Below are positions 1 through 7,448 of a stretch of 23,914 nucleotides of DNA, in pieces. The first letter of the stretch is position 1, and every line of letters begins with the position of its first letter. The translations under genes were made by a program, and so were the position numbers. The DNA is from DATDOY01 sp035293045 (GTDB lineage: Bacteria; Actinomycetota; Acidimicrobiia; IMCC26256; JACPCJ01): positions 1 through 23,914 of the forward strand of contig DATDOY010000109.1 of the NCBI GenBank assembly GCA_035293045.1, in the 5' to 3' direction. The notes below the pieces were generated by a model. That model was not told the DNA's origin. It did not search any database and saw only the letters and a list, made by a program, of their open reading frames with translations.

Positions 1-440
1 TGCACAACGTGATGACCGGGCCCCGTCACGTCCTGCGGCTCGAAGAGGCCGTCGCCCGCGAGCGTGCGCAGGACCTGCTCGCCCGCGTCGGGCTTGCCGA
101 GAAGGCCGACGAGTACCCCGACCGGCTGTCGGGCGGCCAGCAACAGCGGGTGGCTATCGCCCGCGCCCTGGCGATGGAGCCCGAAGTGATGCTCTTCGAT
201 GAGGTCACCTCCGCGCTCGACCCCGAACTCGTGGGCGAGGTGCTCGCCGTGATGCGCGATCTCGCCGACGGGGGCATGACGATGGTCGTCGTCACGCACG
301 AGATGGACTTCGCACGCGACGTGAGCGACCGCGTTGTCTTCATGGACGACGGCAGGGTGGTGGAGGAGGGCGCTCCGAGCGACGTCCTCGACGGTCCGCG
401 CGAGGAGCGCACGCGCCAGTTCCTCAATCGGGATCGCTGA
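1..440 (+). CDS. Polar amino-acid-type ABC transporter ATP-binding protein, 3' part
   Basis: The gene enters from the left edge, so the Walker A half is missing; the visible frame is open from base 3 to the TGA at 438-440. The remaining part has the ABC signature LSGGQQQR (126-149), a Walker B segment VMLFDE followed by the D-loop SALD, and the switch histidine in VVVTHEMDFA. It ends with the usual GAPSDVL...FL tail. The GlnQ/HisP-like spelling (THEMDFARDVSDRVVFMDDG) matches importers of polar amino acids. It would hydrolyse ATP on the cytoplasmic face for a permease whose gene should lie to the left. It is convergent with helR, 15 bp away. The GTG/ATG codons at 9 and 12 are internal, not starts. 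The substrate cannot be told from this fragment. Confidence 0.93.
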   Translation, partial: HNVMTGPRHVLRLEEAVARERAQDLLARVGLAEKADEYPDRLSGGQQQRVAIARALAMEPEVMLFDEVTSALDPELVGEVLAVMRDLADGGMTMVVVTHEMDFARDVSDRVVFMDDGRVVEEGAPSDVLDGPREERTRQFLNRDR

Positions 441-455
441 CGGCGGACTGTTCCC

Positions 456-2735
456 TCACGTCGTGGTCGTGGGCTCCGGAAGGGCCCACCCGGGGGGATG
501 GACGACGATGAGCCGCTGGGTGGCGCGGGTGCACGCGACGTAGAGGGCGCCCCAGCCGAGCTCGTCGGCGACCGCACCGGGGTCGGCCACGACCACGACG
601 TCGAACTCGAGTCCCTTGGACAGCGCCGGAGTCATCACCGCAATGGGTGCGTCGAGCGCGGTGGGATCACCGAGGGCGGGGAGGGCCCGGCCGAGCCGCG
701 CCTCGACGGCCGCGCGCGCAGGCTCGAGCGACGACGGCGCCACGATGACGCCCGCGATGCCGTCGCCGAGGCGCTCGCGAGCCGCGAGGGCTTCGGTGGC
801 GGCGGGTTCGCCGAGGCCGGCGTCGTTGACGGCCGCTTCGACGAACACCAGGGAATCGGCGACGCTCCGGACCGACGCCGGGGGAGAGAGGCGAGGGTTG
901 GCCAGCGCGAGCACGCGCGCCGCGAAGGCGGCGACCTCGGTTGGCGTCCGGTAGTTGATGGTCAGCTCGGAGACGGATGCGTCGGGAGGTGCACCCATCC
1001 ATTGGCGAACGTCTTCCCAGTTGCGCGCCGACCAAGGCTCGGTGCCCTGGGCGAGATCGCCGACCACCGTGGCGGCGCGGCGGGGCGCGTGCCGGCCGAC
1101 CATGCTCCACTCCATGGGCGAGAGGTCCTGTGCCTCGTCGACGACGGCGTAGCGCCAGGTGCGGCCCCACGACGTCGCCGCGAGGTCGTCGTCATCGTCG
1201 CGTCCGCCGCGAGCCCGAGCCGGGCTCAGCCCCGCTCGCTGCTCGAGCATCGAGCGCGGGACGATGCCTCCTCCCAAGCCGCTCAGGAGCTGGCGCGTGT
1301 ACTCCGCCTCGGCGCGCGTTTCTTCGTCGTCGGTCCACAACGCCTCCGCCCGCCGACGCGCCGTGGGGTCAAGTTCGCTCGGAATGGGGCCGAGCCGGTC
1401 GGCGGCCTCGTCGAGGAGGGCGGCGTCGGCGTGGGACCAGCGGGCGTCCTCGACGCGCGGGCTCCACTCGCGCACCAGCAGGGTCGCGTCGGCGTCCGAC
1501 AGCACGCCGCGAGTCGCCTCGCGGCGGAGCGCGGGGAAACCGAAGAGATCGTTGAGGAGCTGCTCGGGCGTGAGGGTCGGCCACACCCGCATGCTCAGCC
1601 GCCGGAAGCGGCGGGACGTCAGCATCTCGAGGCGGAAGTCCTCGTATTCCATGACGTTCGACGCCGCCGTGCCTGCCCGCCGCCAGAGGAGTCGCACCAG
1701 GCGGTCGTGGACGTGGAGGGCGACCGCGTTGTGGCGGCCCCGTCGTCCTCGGGCCTGGCCGAGGATTTCACGGGTGTCCTGAGGCGTGACGAGGACGCGC
1801 ACACCCTCGACGTCGATGTCCATGGCCTTGCGGATCGGTCGCCGGCGCGTCGCGATCGCGTTGGCGATGGCCTGGGCCATCTGCGGACGGGTCTTGATCG
1901 CACGCACATGCCGAGGCTCGTCGTTCCACTCGCGCCGGGCGTAGACGCCGGGGACCGATGTGAGGTCGGCTCCGTTTTCGCCCAGCGACGGCAGCACCTG
2001 ATCGATGTACCGAAGGAAGAGCGGGTTGGGCCCGACGACGATGACGTCCGACGCCGATAGCCGCCGACGGTGCGTGTAGAGGAGATACGCGGCGCGGTGC
2101 AGCGCGACGGCGGTCTTCCCCGTGCCCGGCCCGCCCTGCACGAACACCACCGGCGTGAGTGGGGCGCGGATGATCTCGTCCTGTTCGCGCTGGATCGTCG
2201 CCGCGATCTCGCGCATTCGTCCGGTGCGCGCGCTTCCCATCGCATACTGGAGCGCCGCCTCACCGCGCAGCGAGTCGGCTTCGGACTCCGACAGGCCGTC
2301 GGCGTCGAGCACGTCGTCTTCGATCCCGAGGATGCGCCGCTCGCGAGTGAGGAAGTGCCGACGGCGCACGACGCCCATCGGCTCACGTGGCGTGGCTTGG
2401 TAGAAGGGGGCCGCTGCGGGGGCCCGCCAGTCGACGAGCAACGGTTCGTGGTCGTCATCGGAGAGCCCGAGTCGACCGATGTAAAAGCGGCGGCCGTCGT
2501 CGAGATCGATCCGGCCGAAGCAGAGGTCGTCGCGGCGGTGCGCCCGGAAGGCCGCCATCCGGTCCTCGAGATGGCCCGCGAAGGCGTCGCGCTCGAAACG
2601 GGCCTGCCCGTGCCCACCGACTCGTTGGACGCGCACATCCTGGAGCCGCCCCTCGACGTGGGCGATCTCCTCATCGAGCTTTTGATACAGCCGATCAAAA
2701 TGGCGTTGTTCGGCCCCAAGATCGGGATGGCTCAT
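456..2735 (-). CDS. helR: HelR/HelD-type RNA polymerase recycling ATPase (UvrD/Rep-like superfamily 1)
   Basis: The product is 759 aa. An N-terminal helical stretch (about 1-70) is followed by the VDWRAP block (101-106) typical of HelD proteins. Then come Walker A GGPGTGKT (201-208), Walker B/motif II VDEAQD (532-537), motif IV-like NYRT (594-597), SKGLEFD (706-712) and motif VI YVACTRAT (732-739). HelD-family proteins bind RNA polymerase rather than unwind DNA: they use ATP to dislodge stalled polymerase, and actinobacterial HelR members can displace rifamycin from it. The length fits the actinobacterial class. The ATG at 2735 is the only good start and gives the expected MSHPDL...EQ.HFDRLY N-terminus. 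I see no rifamycin-associated element in the 117-bp gap to the divergent TauE gene, so drug induction is not supported. Assignment to HelR rather than a generic HelD is by family resemblance. Confidence 0.9.
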   Translation of the reverse strand: MSHPDLGAEQRHFDRLYQKLDEEIAHVEGRLQDVRVQRVGGHGQARFERDAFAGHLEDRMAAFRAHRRDDLCFGRIDLDDGRRFYIGRLGLSDDDHEPLLVDWRAPAAAPFYQATPREPMGVVRRRHFLTRERRILGIEDDVLDADGLSESEADSLRGEAALQYAMGSARTGRMREIAATIQREQDEIIRAPLTPVVFVQGGPGTGKTAVALHRAAYLLYTHRRRLSASDVIVVGPNPLFLRYIDQVLPSLGENGADLTSVPGVYARREWNDEPRHVRAIKTRPQMAQAIANAIATRRRPIRKAMDIDVEGVRVLVTPQDTREILGQARGRRGRHNAVALHVHDRLVRLLWRRAGTAASNVMEYEDFRLEMLTSRRFRRLSMRVWPTLTPEQLLNDLFGFPALRREATRGVLSDADATLLVREWSPRVEDARWSHADAALLDEAADRLGPIPSELDPTARRRAEALWTDDEETRAEAEYTRQLLSGLGGGIVPRSMLEQRAGLSPARARGGRDDDDDLAATSWGRTWRYAVVDEAQDLSPMEWSMVGRHAPRRAATVVGDLAQGTEPWSARNWEDVRQWMGAPPDASVSELTINYRTPTEVAAFAARVLALANPRLSPPASVRSVADSLVFVEAAVNDAGLGEPAATEALAARERLGDGIAGVIVAPSSLEPARAAVEARLGRALPALGDPTALDAPIAVMTPALSKGLEFDVVVVADPGAVADELGWGALYVACTRATQRLIVVHPPGWALPEPTTTT

Positions 2736-2852
2736 ACGGCGGGTTCACACTCGGTCGACGAAACGGACCATCCAGCGTACGCAGCGGGCCGCCCGGCCCT
2801 CGCACCGCCACGCCGTGAGCAATCGGGTGGCGGTGTCACCTGCGATGCTGGC

Positions 2853-3683
2853 GTGGTGACCACGCTTCCGGCGATCGCCATCTATGGGTTTGGCGCCGGC
2901 GCCATCGGAACCCTCGGCGGCCTCGGGGGTGCCGTGCTCCTCGTCCCCCTTCTCGTGCTGGTGGGCGCGGATCCAACCGCCGCGGCGCCGGTCGGGCTGT
3001 TGACCGTGATCGCCGCGTCCCTCGCCGCCTCGCCCACACAGATCGACGCGGGACTGGTCCATCACCGAATCGGCATCGTCACCGAAACGGCGGCCAGCGC
3101 GGGCGCCATGCTCGGCGCCATGCTCGCAGGGCTGACCTCTCCCGACGCCCTCCGGCTCGTCATGGCCGCGGTGGCGCTCATCGGGGCCGTCCTCGTGCTC
3201 CGGCCTCGCCCGGTGACCGAGCCGACGACCGCCGCATTTGCGGCGGAGAGCCCTGGCGAATGGCCCGGCACCCTGGCCGGCGCCGCGCCGATGGACGGCA
3301 TCGGTGACGTCGTTCCCTACGCGGCCCAGCGGACGGCAACGGGCACGGCGCTGATGGCCGGCGCCGGGGTGGTGGCCGGTCTCTCCGGCGTGAGCGGCGG
3401 GTACCTGAAGACGCCGGTGCTCGTCTCGGTGATGCGAATCCCGGCGCGCGTGGCCGCCGCCACCACGACGTTCACGGTCGGCGTCACGGCCGCGTCGGCC
3501 TTGCTGGTGTTCCTCGCACGCGGACACGTAGACGTCGACATGGCCGCGGCGGCGGTTGCGGGGGCGGTCCCCGGTGGTCGTGCCGGCGCCGCGCTCCAGA
3601 TGTGGGTTCCCGAGCGCGTCGTTCGGGTCGTGCTCAGCGCGGCGCTCGCCGTGATCGCATCGTTGGTGGTCGCGACCGGATGA
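2853..3683 (+). CDS. Sulfite exporter TauE/SafE family permease
   Basis: The protein is about 276 aa and mostly hydrophobic. Glycine-rich membrane segments (YGFGAGAIGTLGGLGGAVLLVPLLVL at the N-terminus and GAGVVAGLSGVSGGYLKTPVLV in the second half) form the internal duplication typical of TauE/SafE permeases. A central hydrophilic loop separates the halves. Family members export or import small sulfur-containing or organic anions; no substrate can be assigned here. The frame is open far upstream, but that part is antisense to helR, so I place the start at GTG 2853 (GTG 2856 is the alternative). No strong Shine-Dalgarno is present. A TGCGAT six bases upstream would suit a leaderless transcript, but the match is weak. 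Its stop overlaps the start of the next small membrane gene, so the two are probably co-translated. Confidence 0.85.
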   Translation: MVTTLPAIAIYGFGAGAIGTLGGLGGAVLLVPLLVLVGADPTAAAPVGLLTVIAASLAASPTQIDAGLVHHRIGIVTETAASAGAMLGAMLAGLTSPDALRLVMAAVALIGAVLVLRPRPVTEPTTAAFAAESPGEWPGTLAGAAPMDGIGDVVPYAAQRTATGTALMAGAGVVAGLSGVSGGYLKTPVLVSVMRIPARVAAATTTFTVGVTAASALLVFLARGHVDVDMAAAAVAGAVPGGRAGAALQMWVPERVVRVVLSAALAVIASLVVATG

Positions 3684-3973
3684 ATGCTGCATCGGAGCGC
3701 CCGTGGCACCCCGTCGGGATGGGGAAGAAACTCATCCGCCCGCTGCGGATCGCGGGGTTCCTCGTCTTCTTGTTGGCGGTCGCGGCCGCAATCCCGTCGA
3801 GCGCCGCCGAGGTGGCCGGTGTGGTGATGGTCGGCGTCCTCGTCGCCGCGCCACTGCTTCGAGTCGCCTTCTTCGTCGGCCGGTGGTGGCAGATCGGCGA
3901 CCGGCGATTTGCGATGATCGCCCTCCTCCTGCTCGTCGAGATTGGCGCCGGGACCGCGCTGGCGCTCGTGTAG
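3680..3973 (+). CDS. Small DUF1634-like membrane protein, partner of the TauE permease
   Basis: This is a 97-aa protein. It starts at the ATG that overlaps the TauE stop in an ATGA junction (3680-3683), indicating translational coupling. Three hydrophobic segments are visible: IAGFLVFLLAVAAAIP, VAGVVMVGVLVAAPLLRVAFFV and MIALLLLVEIGAGTALAL. The middle block, with APLLRVAF followed by a charged RWWQIGDRRFAMI turn, resembles DUF1634 proteins, which are often encoded beside TauE/SafE permeases. Its role is unknown; an accessory subunit of the permease is the natural guess. A shorter form from ATG 3720 (MGKKLIRPL) is possible. It ends directly against the stop of the convergent MBL gene with no intergenic base. 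Confidence 0.72.
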   Translation: MNAASERPWHPVGMGKKLIRPLRIAGFLVFLLAVAAAIPSSAAEVAGVVMVGVLVAAPLLRVAFFVGRWWQIGDRRFAMIALLLLVEIGAGTALALV

Positions 3974-3981
3974 CTACGCGA
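3966..3981. repeat. 16-bp palindrome across two abutting convergent stop codons
   Basis: TCGTGTAG/CTACGCGA is an almost perfect palindrome (one G-T pair) centred exactly between the TAG at 3971-3973 (+) and the TAG of the minus-strand MBL gene at 3974-3976. With a short central loop it could act as a weak bidirectional terminator. It has no T-tract. Confidence 0.4.
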
Positions 3982-4810
3982 CGGTGATGCGCTCGAGGTC
4001 GGCCGCCGCGACCACGGCGCCCGAGTAGCCACCCTCTCGAATGTCGGCGACGTAGCGGTCCACGTCCGCGATCAGGCCCGGGGGCGGGGCAAAGTGAGTG
4101 AGGACCAGCGTGCGAACCCCGGCGCGTTCGGCCATCGCCCCGAGGGCGAGGGAGTCCGCGTGGTATTCGAACAGCACCTCCCACGGCGTGCCGTCGAGCG
4201 AATGGACCAGCGCCACCTCGTGGACGAGGACGTCGACACCCGTGGCGAGGCGCTCGACTTCGTCGCACACGCGCGTGTCGCCGCTCACCACGACCGACCC
4301 CTCGGGCGCGTCGACTCGAAAGGCCACGGCCGGTTCGAGGGGCTGATGCCGGACGGCGACGGCCGAGACGCTCACCGCGTCGCGTTGCCACACGATCGAC
4401 GGGTTGTCGGACGCGGCAAACCCGGTGACGTCGATTCGAGGTTTCGTGTCGCGGCCCATGTGGTGGGCGCGGGCCTCGAAGTCGTCGTCCCAGGCGTCGA
4501 GGCACCGGGCGGCGAAGCGGGTCGCCGGACCTTCGGGGGCCACGACGGGCAATGGAACGTCGCTGCGCTCGATCCACCGGGTCATGGCGAGATCGTCGAG
4601 CGACTGGAGGTGGTCGGAATGATGGTGGGTGACGAACACCGCGTCGAGCATTCCGGCTCGGACGTCGATCGCGGCGAGGCGCATGACGGTGGCGCGCCCG
4701 GCGTCGAACTGGAGGTGGAGGTCGTCGCGGCGAACGAGGACGCCCGCGCCCGCCCGGTTCGCGTCGGCGATGGGGATGCCGGTTCCCGTCACGAAGACGT
4801 CGAGGCTCAT
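3974..4810 (-). CDS. MBL-fold metallohydrolase (RNase Z-like subgroup)
   Basis: The product is 278 aa. It has the metallo-beta-lactamase signature THHHSDH (61-67), VRHQP (His155), SGDTR (176-180, metal Asp178), EYHADS (His217) and the late LTHF (238-240). This spacing resembles RNase Z/cyclic-nucleotide-phosphodiesterase-like members, which bind two zinc ions and hydrolyse phosphodiesters or other esters; the exact substrate is not visible. The frame runs on upstream, but ATG 4810 is chosen because it gives the canonical beta-strand start MSLDVFVTGTG and overlaps the upstream stop as ATGA (4807-4810). It is thus the second gene of a coupled pair behind the fumarylacetoacetate-hydrolase-family gene, which suggests that both act on the same small-molecule pathway. 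That functional link is inference. Confidence 0.87.
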   Translation of the reverse strand: MSLDVFVTGTGIPIADANRAGAGVLVRRDDLHLQFDAGRATVMRLAAIDVRAGMLDAVFVTHHHSDHLQSLDDLAMTRWIERSDVPLPVVAPEGPATRFAARCLDAWDDDFEARAHHMGRDTKPRIDVTGFAASDNPSIVWQRDAVSVSAVAVRHQPLEPAVAFRVDAPEGSVVVSGDTRVCDEVERLATGVDVLVHEVALVHSLDGTPWEVLFEYHADSLALGAMAERAGVRTLVLTHFAPPPGLIADVDRYVADIREGGYSGAVVAAADLERITVA

Positions 4811-5691
4811 GACGCTGGTTCGTCGAGGCTCGTGGCCGTGTCGTCCGGCTCGGCAAGGACGGGGTTCTCCAGCGCGCCGATGCCCTCGATCTCGATGCGG
4901 ACGACGTCGCCGGCGCGGAGAAAGCGCGGGGGGGTGCGGGCCACCCCGACGCCCGCTGGGGTGCCGGTCGCGATCACGTCGCCGGGTTCGAGCGTGCACA
5001 CGGTGGAAAGCGTCTCGATCTGGTGCCAGACGTCAAAGATCATCTCCTTGGTGTTGCCGTCCTGAAGGAGTTCGCCGCCCACCCAGGTCCTGATGCCGAG
5101 GCCGTGCGGGTCGCCGATCTCGTCGGCGGTGACCACCCATGGTCCGATGGGCCCATGGGTGTCGAAGGATTTCCCCAGGGTCATCGTCGGCGTGCGAACT
5201 TGCCAGTCGCGCACGCTCACGTCGTTGACGATCAGATAGCCGGCGACGACGCGACGAGCGTCCGCCGCCGTCACGTGGCGGCAACGGCGCCCGATCACCA
5301 CGCCCAGCTCGCCCTCGTAATCCACCATGTCCGAGGCGCGAGGGACGTGGATCGGCGCGCCAGGGCCGACGACACACGTCGACTGCTTGTTGAAAAAGAT
5401 GGGGAAATCGGGAGCCTCGCGGTTGGTCTCGGCGATGTGGTCCGCGTAGTTCAGGCCGATGGCGAGGAACTTCGGGGGTCGAGCGATCGGCGCCTCGAGT
5501 GTCACGTCGGCGAGCGGCAGACGCGGGGCGGATCCGGCCGCACCGGCGAGCGCCGCGAACCCGGCGTCGGCTTCGAGCACGAGGCGGACGTCGGTGGCGA
5601 TTCCTGCGCCGCCGAGGTCGGCGATCTCCTCGGCGTCGACAACGACGCCGAGGCGAGTCCGACCGTCGTGGGTAAATCGGCAAATGATCAC
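4807..5691 (-). CDS. Fumarylacetoacetate hydrolase family protein
   Basis: The product is 294 aa. An N-terminal domain (1-65) precedes the FAH catalytic fold starting at KFLAIGLNYADH (74-85). Visible metal and active-site elements are DYEGELG (124-130, acidic ligands Glu126 and Glu128), NDVSVRDWQ (Asp157), GKSFD (Lys174) and GTPAGVG (243-249). Family members cleave or decarboxylate 2-oxo acids such as acylpyruvates, or hydrate 2-oxopent-4-enoates, in catabolism of aromatics and related compounds. The frame is open further upstream, but GTG 5691 gives the usual short N-terminus (MIICRFTHDGRTRLGVV). A TACAGT box (5700-5705) lies exactly 8 nt upstream, consistent with a leaderless mRNA. The gene is coupled to the downstream MBL hydrolase and divergent from an SDR gene 63 bp away. 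The actual substrate is unknown. Confidence 0.9.
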   Translation of the reverse strand: MIICRFTHDGRTRLGVVVDAEEIADLGGAGIATDVRLVLEADAGFAALAGAAGSAPRLPLADVTLEAPIARPPKFLAIGLNYADHIAETNREAPDFPIFFNKQSTCVVGPGAPIHVPRASDMVDYEGELGVVIGRRCRHVTAADARRVVAGYLIVNDVSVRDWQVRTPTMTLGKSFDTHGPIGPWVVTADEIGDPHGLGIRTWVGGELLQDGNTKEMIFDVWHQIETLSTVCTLEPGDVIATGTPAGVGVARTPPRFLRAGDVVRIEIEGIGALENPVLAEPDDTATSLDEPAS

Positions 5692-5699
5692 GGGGGACG

Positions 5700-5705
5700 A
5701 CTGTA
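5700..5705 (-). promoter_or_regulatory. Leaderless-type -10 box for the FAH-family gene
   Basis: TACAGT on the minus strand, followed by 8 nt and the GTG start at 5691. It matches the actinobacterial TAnnnT -10 pattern, so transcription would begin at or next to the start codon. No Shine-Dalgarno is present. Confidence 0.5.
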
Positions 5706-5741
5706 GGTGCCGCTCCGATGACGCGCCGGGCTGTCGGCGCG

Positions 5742-5747
5742 TAGGGT
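5742..5747 (+). promoter_or_regulatory. Leaderless-type -10 box for the SDR gene
   Basis: TAGGGT followed by 7 nt and the ATG at 5755. It fits the TAnnnT -10 consensus with initiation at the start codon. It lies back-to-back with the FAH promoter in a 63-bp gap. Confidence 0.55.
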
Positions 5748-5754
5748 TCCCGTC

Positions 5755-6576
5755 ATGACGACTGACGTTCGACTCGACGGCAAGACGGCAGTGGTGACGG
5801 GCGCCTCGAGCGGTATCGGACGCGCCATCGCCGAGCGGCTCGGTGAGCGCGGTGCACGCGTCTACCTTGCCGGTCGCACGGCGAGCGCGATGGAGGAGAG
5901 CCGAGCGCGGATCGAGGAGGCCGGCGGGAAGGCGGAGGTCGTCGCCTTCGACGTCCGCGACGGCGCCGCGCTGCGCGCGTTCGTCGATCGGGCGGCCGAC
6001 GAGACCGGCCGCCTCGACGTGATGGTCAACAACGCGGGGCTGAGCTACCCGGGCCCGATTGCCGATCAGGATCCCGAGCAGTGGCGCGAGATGCTCGAGG
6101 TGAACGTGCTGTCTCTCCTCGTCGGTTCCCAAGCCGCCATTGCCGCCATGCGCCGGCTGGGCGAGGGTGGACACATCGTGAACGTGTCGTCGATCGCCGC
6201 GCAGCGATCCGATTCAGGCGTCTACGGAGCGACGAAACACGCCGTCAATTGCATTTCGGGCACCTTGCGGGCCGAGCTCGAGGACGAGCCGATCCGGATC
6301 GTGACGATCATGCCGGGGGCGGTGGCCACCAACTTTGCCCGGAACTTCGATCCGGAGGTCATCAAGGGGATCGGTGCGCTCGTGGGGACCGACCTCGACT
6401 GGGAGCGCGGCGACCGCCTGCCCGACGATGTGCTCGAGCAGGCGCAGTCGGCGCTGCAGCAGGTGCTCGCCGCTCCCGAGGATGTGGCTGACGCCGTCCT
6501 CTACGCGGTGAGCACCCCACTGCATCTCAACGTTCACGAGGTCGTCGTGCGCCCCGCCAAGTCGCTGCAGTTCTAG
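5755..6576 (+). CDS. SDR family NAD(P)-dependent oxidoreductase
   Basis: The product is a 273-aa classical short-chain dehydrogenase. It has the Rossmann glycine motif TGASSGIG (15-22), NNAG (92-95), a catalytic serine in NVSSIAAQ (145/146) and YGATK (Tyr157, Lys161). The AGRTA segment after strand 2 suggests NADP preference (Arg41), but this is not firm. The GAVATNFARNF segment after the active site is like that of NADP-dependent serine/3-hydroxy-acid (YdfG-type) dehydrogenases, so hydroxy acids or polyols are reasonable guesses. The ATG at 5755 has a TAGGGT box 7 nt upstream. The gene is divergent from the FAH/MBL pair and its stop overlaps the convergent membrane gene by 3 bases. Confidence 0.93.
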   Translation: MTTDVRLDGKTAVVTGASSGIGRAIAERLGERGARVYLAGRTASAMEESRARIEEAGGKAEVVAFDVRDGAALRAFVDRAADETGRLDVMVNNAGLSYPGPIADQDPEQWREMLEVNVLSLLVGSQAAIAAMRRLGEGGHIVNVSSIAAQRSDSGVYGATKHAVNCISGTLRAELEDEPIRIVTIMPGAVATNFARNFDPEVIKGIGALVGTDLDWERGDRLPDDVLEQAQSALQQVLAAPEDVADAVLYAVSTPLHLNVHEVVVRPAKSLQF

Positions 6577-7130
6577 GCCGGGTGAGCCGCCACCGGGTCC
6601 ACGTGTACCCGCCGGGCGAGCGCCGGGATGACCAGCCCCGCCAAGGCCACACCGATGCCACCGACGGCCACGCCCAGGGCGGACATCATGAACCCGAGTC
6701 CCACGACCAGATCGGCGATGTTGAACGCCATCACCGAGGTGTAAAGGCTCGTGCGAAGGGCCGAAGCCTGGAAGGCGACGCTCCGAAGCGGGTTGGCGAT
6801 CGGCTTTCCTGACGCGTCGAGGGCCGCGGCGGCCTCGTCGTTGGTGTCTCCGCCGTCGGCGGCGAGGAATCGTCCCATCTCGGCGTAGGTGCGACCTTCG
6901 GTCGCCTCACGGGAGTGCACGTCGATGATGTCGGCCATCGACTTGGCCGTGGCGGCGTCGTCGACGCGGGCGTTCGGGATCGACGCGTCTTCGGTTGTGG
7001 TGATGTTCTGACCGAGCAGCTCGCTGCGAACCTGGTCCTTGGCGTCGAAGCCTCGGTTGACGGTGTAGACCCCGGCGCCGATGAACACGAGCCCAAGCAC
7101 CATGAGCGCAATGGGAAATGCCTTCTTCAT
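6573..7130 (-). CDS. Two-TM protein of the family often mislabelled 'aromatic ring-opening dioxygenase LigA'
   Basis: The product is 185 aa. An N-terminal membrane segment (about 4-23) is followed by a soluble loop of roughly 100 residues containing ADIIDVHSREATEGRTYAEM. A long hydrophobic region (about 125-170) then has the LRTSLYTSVMAF...GLGFMMSALGVAVGGIGVALAGL pattern. The ADIIxxHxxEATxGxTYAEM block and the LRxSLxTSVxAF block are hallmarks of an actinobacterial membrane family of unknown function, which databases often call LigA although no dioxygenase residues are present. ATG 7130 is preceded by the Shine-Dalgarno GGAAGGGAG (revcomp of 7136-7144), about 5 nt away, so the much longer open frame upstream is rejected. 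It is convergent with the SDR gene and overlaps its stop. Confidence 0.75.
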   Translation of the reverse strand: MKKAFPIALMVLGLVFIGAGVYTVNRGFDAKDQVRSELLGQNITTTEDASIPNARVDDAATAKSMADIIDVHSREATEGRTYAEMGRFLAADGGDTNDEAAAALDASGKPIANPLRSVAFQASALRTSLYTSVMAFNIADLVVGLGFMMSALGVAVGGIGVALAGLVIPALARRVHVDPVAAHPA

Positions 7131-7448
7131 CGCCACTCCCTTCCTGGCGAGGGCTCGGTGGTGGCCCCCGCTCTCCCTGAGTGTGCGGTCACCACGAGCC
7201 GCCCGACACCGCCGTTCGACGCATCGGCGCGGGTCGGAAGTCCGCGGCGAGTGGGACGAACGCACTCCCGGTCCTCGCCGTTCAGGGAGGCGGGGAGTCG
7301 TGGATATGGGCCGGCACGTGCCTGGCGGAGTTCGCGGAGATGCCTGAATGGGGACCAAGGTCCTGCGCAGGCATGACCGACGCCGGTGGGCTGGGCCCGA
7401 ATTGGTCGGTACGGTCGCCGGACAGAAGCGCCACGAAGGACGACGATC
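7131..7448. other. 318-bp divergent intergenic region with a DosR-like operator
   Basis: This gap separates the minus-strand two-TM gene from the plus-strand PPOX gene. It holds the Shine-Dalgarno of the two-TM gene at its left end, a nested palindrome at 7340-7374, and GAAGGA (about 7436-7441) before the PPOX start. I see no conserved small ORF or RNA gene in it. No clear -35/-10 pair stands out for either direction. Confidence 0.6.
7340..7374. promoter_or_regulatory. Nested palindrome with a DosR/DevR-like box
   Basis: The core GGGACCAAGGTCCT (7351-7364) matches the published DosR consensus core GGGACTWWAGTCCC at 11 of 14 positions; two of the mismatches are the symmetric pair T-to-C and A-to-G. 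The core is flanked by a second inverted repeat, ATGCCTG (7340-7346) and CAGGCAT (7368-7374). It lies about 85 bp before the PPOX start, a normal distance for DosR sites. A DosR-like regulator is encoded 3 kb away. Binding itself is inference. Confidence 0.55.

Noticed and set aside
469..489. GTGGGC/GCCCAC hairpin as terminator of the ABC gene
   Set aside because: The stem is only 6 bp with a 9-nt loop, lies inside the helR coding end and has no T-tract; it is too weak to list.
498..2060. Long plus-strand open frame of 520 codons antisense to helR
   Set aside because: It is a GC-rich shadow frame: Gly/Arg/Val/Asp-rich composition without domains, while the minus strand carries a complete set of HelD motifs.
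2070..2852. N-terminal extension of the TauE frame by 261 codons
   Set aside because: It is antisense to helR, has no membrane segments and would fuse a non-homologous leader to a full-length permease.
6573..7130. Annotation as aromatic ring-opening dioxygenase LigA
   Set aside because: The sequence is a two-TM protein without LigA metal ligands; the name is a known database carry-over for this membrane family.
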